A DNA stretch of 37,059 nt, from contig NZ_PNNA01000054.1 in NCBI RefSeq assembly GCF_013823965.1, positions 1 to 37,059 of the forward strand, in the 5' to 3' direction. The DNA is from Flavobacterium sp. GTDB lineage: Bacteria > Bacteroidota > Bacteroidia > Flavobacteriales > Flavobacteriaceae. The position numbers and the translations under genes were made by a program. The notes under the pieces are model-generated. The model did not search any database. It was not told the origin of the DNA and saw only the letters and a list, made by a program, of their open reading frames with translations. Positions 32,459 to 37,059 of this stretch are shown one piece after another; positions within the stretch are counted from its first letter, which is position 1; each line of letters opens with the position of its first letter.

Positions 32459-32638
32459 TCAAACCCGAATATTGGCATAGACAATTTGAAGCTTTTCGTG
32501 ATCGGCTTTCAAATATTGAAATATGTCAAAACTAAAGGAACCTTTAATGCCATAAAAACGTTTCAATATTCTTTGAAAAGAGCTATTGTTGTCGTTTTTG
32601 ATGGAACTATAATTTCTTTGGTTTTGATTGTTTTTCAT
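32459..32638 (-). CDS. Small 59-aa protein between aroB and speA
   Basis: The frame runs from ATG at 32638 to TGA at 32461-32459: 59 codons, beginning MKNNQNQRNYSSIKNDNN, with a later GIKGSFSFDIFQYLKADHEK. I checked it codon by codon and found no internal stop. It is basic at the start and amphipathic after residue 20, with no signal peptide. A minus-strand TACATTTG (32651-32644) ends 5 nt before the ATG, implying a nearly leaderless mRNA that would run on into speA. Function unknown. The antisense frame at 32486-32698 uses a TTG start and is judged a shadow. Confidence 0.6.
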   Translation of the reverse strand: MKNNQNQRNYSSIKNDNNSSFQRILKRFYGIKGSFSFDIFQYLKADHEKLQIVYANIRV

Positions 32639-32643
32639 TGCTG

Positions 32644-32675
32644 CAAATGTAAAAAATATAATAGACGCAAAGCAA
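32644..32675 (-). promoter_or_regulatory. Candidate promoter for the 59-aa gene and speA
   Basis: TACATTTG occupies 32651-32644 on the minus strand. TTG at 32675-32673 gives a 21-nt spacer (TTTG at 32671-32668 gives 16); the best spacing elsewhere in the window is 19, so this is acceptable but not ideal. Predicted transcription start is about 32639. Confidence 0.45.
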
Positions 32676-32694
32676 CCCTTTTTATAAAAAAAGG

Positions 32695-33762
32695 TTAAGA
32701 TTTATAATCTTGGAAAGCTTTTAGAATCAATTCGTTTGCAACAGATTGATTTATTTTTATTTTCCCGATACCTTCAATCAATGCAAACTGGATATTTCCA
32801 TACTCATTTTTTTTGTCGTGAATAAGTAATTCCAGAATGGGTTCGATGTCATTTTCTTCAAAAACAACCTCATCATAAATGGCTTTTATGGTAGATTTTA
32901 TTTCTTGATATTCGCGAGGAGTCATCAATCCTTTTTCTAACGAAATATAACTTTCCAATATCATTCCAACGGCTATGGCTTCGCCGTGCAGTAATGTTTT
33001 TTTGTTTTCGTTTTCCAGAAAATAACTTTCGATGGCGTGGCCTAATGTATGTCCAAAATTTAATGCTTTACGGATATTTTTTTCTGTTGGATCCTGAATC
33101 ACTATTTCATTCTTTATTTCGACTGAACGGTAAATCAATTCATCAAAATCTGCATAATCGATGGCTTTTAAATCCAGGAATTTTTCCCAGTAGGCTGTAT
33201 CGTATATCAATCCGTGTTTAAGCATTTCGGCAAGACCGGAGCGCATTTCGTTTTTAGAAAGTGTTTCCAGGTATTGAGTGTCAATAAGCACCATTTTTGG
33301 CACATTGATAACGCCAATCTGGTTTTTTAAATTGCCTAAATCAACACCTGTTTTTCCGCCCACGGAAGCATCCACCATAGAAAGTAAAGTGGTTGGAATA
33401 TGAATAAAATCCATTCCTCGTTTGAATGTTGAGGCCACAAAACCTCCCAAATCAGTTACAACGCCACCTCCAAGATTGATTACCAAACTTTTTCTATCAG
33501 CGCCAAGTTCTGTCAGGACATTCCAGATTTGGACGCAAGTTTCAATATTTTTGTTGGGTTCGCCAGCTTCAAATTCTATTATTTCAATTGTAAGATTGGT
33601 TTCCAGACAAGGTAAAAATTTAGGCAAGCAAAGTTCATTTGTTTCACTGTCAACAATGATGAACAGGTTTGAATAGTTACTCTCTTTTAGGTATAAATTA
33701 AGGGCTTCATATCCTTTTTCGTTAAAATAAATTGGATAATTATTGGCTTGAATAGATTGCAT
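32695..33762 (-). CDS. aroB: 3-dehydroquinate synthase
   Basis: This 355-aa protein has the AroB pattern: VINLGGGVVTDLGGFVAST near residue 95 (NAD binding), FIHIPTTLLSMVDASVGGKTG, GLAEMLKHGLI and LNFGHTLGHAIE, whose histidines bind the catalytic metal. It carries out the second step of the shikimate pathway. The length is normal. It is divergent from proline dehydrogenase across 92 nt and upstream of the 59-aa/speA unit. An AT-rich hairpin overlapping the stop codon (about 32674-32697) is a weak terminator. Confidence 0.97.
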   Translation of the reverse strand: MQSIQANNYPIYFNEKGYEALNLYLKESNYSNLFIIVDSETNELCLPKFLPCLETNLTIEIIEFEAGEPNKNIETCVQIWNVLTELGADRKSLVINLGGGVVTDLGGFVASTFKRGMDFIHIPTTLLSMVDASVGGKTGVDLGNLKNQIGVINVPKMVLIDTQYLETLSKNEMRSGLAEMLKHGLIYDTAYWEKFLDLKAIDYADFDELIYRSVEIKNEIVIQDPTEKNIRKALNFGHTLGHAIESYFLENENKKTLLHGEAIAVGMILESYISLEKGLMTPREYQEIKSTIKAIYDEVVFEENDIEPILELLIHDKKNEYGNIQFALIEGIGKIKINQSVANELILKAFQDYKS

Positions 33763-33827
33763 ATTATTTAATTGATTAAAAAGGCAAAATAAGGTAATTT
33801 TTGCTAAATAATTTTCAAAACTCTATT

Positions 33828-33835
33828 TATATTTG
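33828..33835 (+). promoter_or_regulatory. -7 element of proline dehydrogenase gene
   Basis: TATATTTG, a perfect TAnnTTTG, lies 19 nt before the ATG. The nearest TTG (33801-33803) gives a 24-nt spacer, longer than usual. Confidence 0.5.
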
Positions 33836-33854
33836 TAGAAAAATATAACAAAAA

Positions 33855-35024
33855 ATGAAAAATTTATTCAATAATACCCAGATTGCATTTTCATTAAAAA
33901 GCGATACCGAACTCGATAGAGCTTATTTTCTTTTCAAAATGATTGCCAACGAACCCTTGGTTCGTATTGGAACTGCCGTAACAAATTTTGCCATCAAAGC
34001 AAATCTTCCGGTTGAAGGTTTGATTAGAGCCACGGTTTTTGACCATTTTTGTGGTGGTGTAAATGAAGACGATTGTATAAGTGTGGTAGATAAAATGTAT
34101 GCCAAAGGAGTTTCATCTGTTTTAGATTATTCCGTTGAAGGCAAGGAGGAAGAAGAGCAGTTTGACGCTGTTTTGGAAAAAACCTTGAAATTGATTGATT
34201 TTGCCAAGGAAAAAAAGGCGATTCCGTTTGCTGTTTTTAAACCATCAGGGTTTGGACGTTTAAAATTATATCAAGATATAGGAGAAGGAAAAAAATTGAA
34301 TGCCGCCGAAACGGAAGAATGGAATAGAATTGTGGCTCGTTTTGAAAAAGTGTGCAAAACCTCTTATGACAATGATGTGGCTTTATTGATTGATAGCGAA
34401 GAAAGTTGGATGCAAGATGCTGTCGATAATTTGGTCGAAGAAATGATGCAAAAATACAATAAATCAAAACCCATTGTTTATAATACCTTGCAAATGTACC
34501 GTTGGGATCGATTGGATTATTTGAAAAAATTACACATAAAAGCAAAAAAAGAAGAATTTTTCATTGGAATGAAACTAGTTCGTGGCGCTTATATGGAAAA
34601 AGAAAATGAACGTGCCATAGAAAAAGGATATCCAACACCTATTTGTGCCTCTAAAGAAGCGACGGATGAAAATTACAACGCAGCCGTAAAATACATGGTC
34701 GACAATATTGACAGCATGTCTGTTTTTGAAGGTACCCACAATGAGTCTAGCACTTATTTCTTGATGGATCTAATGCAAGAAAAAGGATTGCGAACCAATG
34801 ATGACAGAATTTGGTTTGGCCAATTGTATGGAATGAGTGATAACATTAGTTATAATTTGGCTGCAAATGGATATAATATTGCCAAGTATTTGCCTTTTGG
34901 TCCCGTAAAAGACGTGATGCCATACTTGATTCGCCGTGCGGAAGAAAACACTTCGGTTGCGGGACAAACCAGTCGAGAATTGGCAATGATAAAAGCGGAG
35001 CGCGATAGAAGAAAAGGGAAATAA
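33855..35024 (+). CDS. Proline dehydrogenase, monofunctional
   Basis: This 389-aa protein has the FAD-binding barrel of PRODH: VFDHFCGG near the start, PFAVFKPSGFGR, LLIDSEESWMQ, YNTLQMYRWDRLDYL, MKLVRGAYMEKE (substrate loop), EGTHNE, QLYGMSD and YLPFGPVKDVMPYLIRRAEEN. It oxidises proline to pyrroline-5-carboxylate and passes electrons to the quinone pool. It is monofunctional: no P5C dehydrogenase domain, and none is encoded nearby. It is a single gene, ended by a strong hairpin. Confidence 0.96.
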   Translation: MKNLFNNTQIAFSLKSDTELDRAYFLFKMIANEPLVRIGTAVTNFAIKANLPVEGLIRATVFDHFCGGVNEDDCISVVDKMYAKGVSSVLDYSVEGKEEEEQFDAVLEKTLKLIDFAKEKKAIPFAVFKPSGFGRLKLYQDIGEGKKLNAAETEEWNRIVARFEKVCKTSYDNDVALLIDSEESWMQDAVDNLVEEMMQKYNKSKPIVYNTLQMYRWDRLDYLKKLHIKAKKEEFFIGMKLVRGAYMEKENERAIEKGYPTPICASKEATDENYNAAVKYMVDNIDSMSVFEGTHNESSTYFLMDLMQEKGLRTNDDRIWFGQLYGMSDNISYNLAANGYNIAKYLPFGPVKDVMPYLIRRAEENTSVAGQTSRELAMIKAERDRRKGK

Positions 35025-35030
35025 AAAAGT

Positions 35031-35059
35031 ATCCAGTCTGCAGTTTTCAGTAGTCAGTT
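35031..35059. repeat. Intergenic CTGCAG/TCAG-rich tract
   Basis: A short tract of overlapping words (cagtctgcagttttcag, then tagtcagtt) lies just before the terminator. Its wording resembles the tract inside dnaX at 8361-8416. No protein-coding use is seen here. Confidence 0.35.
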
Positions 35060-35061
35060 TA

Positions 35062-35101
35062 AACCCGACAGGTTTTTAAAAACTTGTCGGGTTATTTTTT
35101 T
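35062..35101. terminator. Strong bidirectional terminator
   Basis: AACCCGACAGGTTTTT (35062-35077) pairs with AAAAACTTGTCGGGTT (35078-35093) with one wobble/mismatch. T7 follows at 35095-35101. It separates proline dehydrogenase from the converging ABC exporter, whose stop codon overlaps the T tract. Confidence 0.85.
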
Positions 35102-36887
35102 ATGAATGGCTAAACTGCAGATTGCTCAAGTTTTTATAAATTCCATTTTCCAAAGCTATTAATTCCTGATGCGTTCCTTGTTCCGCAATTACGCCTTTGT
35201 CAAGAACTAAAATCTGGTCTGCACTGCGAATGGTCGAAAGACGGTGGGCAATAATGATGCTCGTTCTTCCTTCCATCAAGATTTCCAAGGCTTCCTGTAC
35301 CAGTTTTTCACTTTCGCTGTCCAAAGAAGAAGTGGCTTCATCCAAAATTAAAATACTCGGATTTTTGAGCAAAGCCCTGGCAATTGCAATGCGCTGTCTT
35401 TGTCCACCGGAAAGTTTAATGCCTCTTTCGCCAACTAAAGTTTCAAATTTATCTGGAAAACTTTCTATAAAACTTAAGGCATTGGCCTGTTTAGAAGCCA
35501 AAATAATTTCTTCATCGGTGGCATCTGGTTTTCCGTAAGCAATATTTTCCTTAATGGTTCCGCCAAATAAAATCACGTCTTGGGGAACAATACTCATATT
35601 TCCGCGGAGATTTTCCAAGTCATAATCGTAGATATTTTTGCCGTCTACCAATATTTCGCCGCTATTAATGTCGTAAAAACGCAATAGAAGCGAAGCAATG
35701 GTTGATTTTCCAACACCGCTTGGGCCTACAATGGCTATTTTTTGACCAAAGTCAGCCGTGAAGTTAACCCCTTTCAAAACTTTCATTTCTTTTCTGGAAG
35801 GGTAGGTAAACCCTACATTTTTGAACGTCACGTTTCCTTTTATTTTTTGAACGGAATGGGAACTTTGTGCCGAATTGATTTTTTCCGGAGTTTCTTCCAA
35901 TAATTCAAAGACTCTTTCGGTGGCTCCAATGGCTTTTTGAATTTGGGCATACAATTCGGCGATTCCACCAAAAGAAGCTCCAACGAAGGTCGAATACAAC
36001 ACAAAAGATATTAATTGTCCCACACTCATTTCGCCGCTGATGCTCAATCGAACTCCATACCAAACCACGGCAACAATGGCTCCGAACAGACAGAAAATAA
36101 TGAAGGAAGCAAAATAACCTCTGTATATTCCGCCTTTGATGGCCAATTTTACCACTTCATTTATTTTTCCTTTATAACGGGCAATTTCATACCATTCATT
36201 GGCGAAAGCCTTTACTATACTTATTCCTTGCATTGTTTCTTCGACAATTACCTGACTTTCGGCAACTTGGTCCTGTACTTTTTTAGAGTATTTCCTTATA
36301 AATCTACCAAATATTACTGCGGCTACAGCCACAAGCGGCACTACGGAGAGCATTAATAAGGTCAGCTTGATGCTTTGGGTTGCCAATAGGATGACACCGC
36401 CAATAATTAAAATGAATTGACGCAGAAATTCAGCAATTGTAGTTGTTAAGGTGTCCTGTATTTGAGTGATGTCGGAACTGATGCGACTGTTTAATTCACC
36501 AACACGCTTTTGGGAAAAAAACGACATCGGCAATTTTACCAAATTACTGTATAAAGAGAGCCTAAGGTTGGCTAAAGTATGTTCCGTGAAATTGACAAAT
36601 AATGATAGTCTAAAAAAAGAACAAATTGATTGCAGAAACAATATTACGATGAGTAATAGAGCAATATTGTTTGCTTGATCATAACTTTTATCCTTCACGC
36701 TGTCAATTAACATTCCCATCAATTTAGGAAAAGCTAGGGCCGTGGCACCTGTCAGCAATAGAAAAATTAAACCAACATAAAATTTCCAACTATGGTTTCT
36801 TGCATATCGAAATATGAGGGTTGCCTTGTTTAGTGAACTTGCCGTAATTTTTGATTTGGGTAAATCATTTTCTTTAAATCGAGCCAT
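35100..36887 (-). CDS. MsbA-like ABC exporter (half-transporter)
   Basis: This 595-aa protein is a fused membrane and ATPase half-transporter. Six hydrophobic segments lie between about residues 30 and 310. The ATPase follows with Walker A GPSGVGKS near residue 390, signature LSGGQRQRIAIARALL near 493, Walker B ILILDEATSS near 515 and the switch histidine in IAHRLS. It should dimerise in the inner membrane and export a lipid, lipid A core or drug; lipid A flipping is plausible in a Kdo-making cell but not shown. A TATATTTG on the minus strand (36914-36907) lies 19 nt before the start. Confidence 0.93.
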   Translation of the reverse strand: MARFKENDLPKSKITASSLNKATLIFRYARNHSWKFYVGLIFLLLTGATALAFPKLMGMLIDSVKDKSYDQANNIALLLIVILFLQSICSFFRLSLFVNFTEHTLANLRLSLYSNLVKLPMSFFSQKRVGELNSRISSDITQIQDTLTTTIAEFLRQFILIIGGVILLATQSIKLTLLMLSVVPLVAVAAVIFGRFIRKYSKKVQDQVAESQVIVEETMQGISIVKAFANEWYEIARYKGKINEVVKLAIKGGIYRGYFASFIIFCLFGAIVAVVWYGVRLSISGEMSVGQLISFVLYSTFVGASFGGIAELYAQIQKAIGATERVFELLEETPEKINSAQSSHSVQKIKGNVTFKNVGFTYPSRKEMKVLKGVNFTADFGQKIAIVGPSGVGKSTIASLLLRFYDINSGEILVDGKNIYDYDLENLRGNMSIVPQDVILFGGTIKENIAYGKPDATDEEIILASKQANALSFIESFPDKFETLVGERGIKLSGGQRQRIAIARALLKNPSILILDEATSSLDSESEKLVQEALEILMEGRTSIIIAHRLSTIRSADQILVLDKGVIAEQGTHQELIALENGIYKNLSNLQFSHS

Positions 36888-36906
36888 TGTTATTATTTTG
36901 TTTTTA

Positions 36907-36914
36907 CAAATATA
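36907..36914 (-). promoter_or_regulatory. -7 element of ABC exporter gene
   Basis: TATATTTG on the minus strand, with an imperfect -33 box (TTTAG, 36938-36934) 19 nt upstream. The predicted leader is about 14 nt. Confidence 0.5.
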
Positions 36915-37013
36915 ATACTATAGTGATGCATCGCTAAAATATTAGGTTCTATTTCGTATTTAAATGAACATTGTGGAACTCAAAATAAATTTTAATTTTA
37001 TTTCTGCATTTTG

Positions 37014-37044
37014 TTTGCAAATACAATATCTAAGTGTATATTTG
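37014..37044 (+). promoter_or_regulatory. Strong promoter reading off the right edge
   Basis: TTTG (37014-37017), a 19-nt spacer and TATATTTG (37037-37044) fit the Bacteroidetes consensus exactly. The start of transcription is predicted near 37049. The gene it drives lies beyond the window. Confidence 0.75.
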
Positions 37045-37059
37045 CACACCTTTAAAAAA

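Noticed and set aside
32486..32698. 70-aa rightward frame between aroB and speA
   Set aside because: TTG start, overlaps the aroB stop, no promoter; the opposite 59-aa frame is better supported.

Overview
The window looks like a stretch of chromosome from a Flavobacterium-type member of the Bacteroidetes. Evidence: low GC, AT-rich intergenic DNA, promoters of the TTTG-N19-TAnnTTTG type (clearest before the RNase P RNA gene and at the right edge), almost no Shine-Dalgarno sequences, a large secreted repeat adhesin, and families typical of that group (short SpeA arginine decarboxylase, deoxyhypusine-synthase-like protein, DUF3822). I see no tRNA, rRNA, prophage, insertion sequence or CRISPR array.

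Layout. 1-3669: a giant adhesin gene running off the left edge (1008 codons open, with an 81-bp tandem repeat at the edge) and a small secreted protein upstream of it. 3670-4199: AT-rich gap. 4200-7715: polyphosphate cluster sixA-ppk1-ppx. 7812-9550: dnaX, split by an A10 run that offers gamma and tau products. 9697-12716: a small conserved protein, the RNase P RNA gene, rsmD-DUF3822 and a secreted protein. 12792-18657: RecD-like helicase, an HxlR regulator divergent from an NmrA-type oxidoreductase, a YgiD-type dioxygenase, two secreted proteins and kdsB. 18706-21426: paired M16 peptidases. 21482-24029: ion channel, spermidine-synthase-like protein, acyltransferase and an XRE regulator. 24342-29310: M14 carboxypeptidase, Lrp/AsnC regulator, PEP carboxylase and a DinB-family protein. 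29533-33762: acidic-tail protein, DHS-like enzyme, speA, an unlisted 59-aa ORF and aroB. 33855-36887: proline dehydrogenase and an MsbA-like ABC exporter. A strong promoter points off the right edge.

Most notable signals. (1) dnaX has a slippery A10G run containing A_AAA_AAG in the right frame, directly after a 7-bp hairpin. The zero frame stops at 361 aa (domains I-III, gamma-like) and the -1 frame continues to a 579-aa tau. (2) The XRE/M14 intergenic region carries five TTTAC-N4-GTAAA-type palindromes, two of them lying on the candidate -7 elements of the divergent promoters. (3) A deoxyhypusine-synthase-like enzyme sits beside arginine decarboxylase with no agmatine-processing gene between them. 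(4) A 59-aa gene candidate lies between aroB and speA with a nearly leaderless promoter. The rest is mostly housekeeping; I see no obvious new defence or mobile system.
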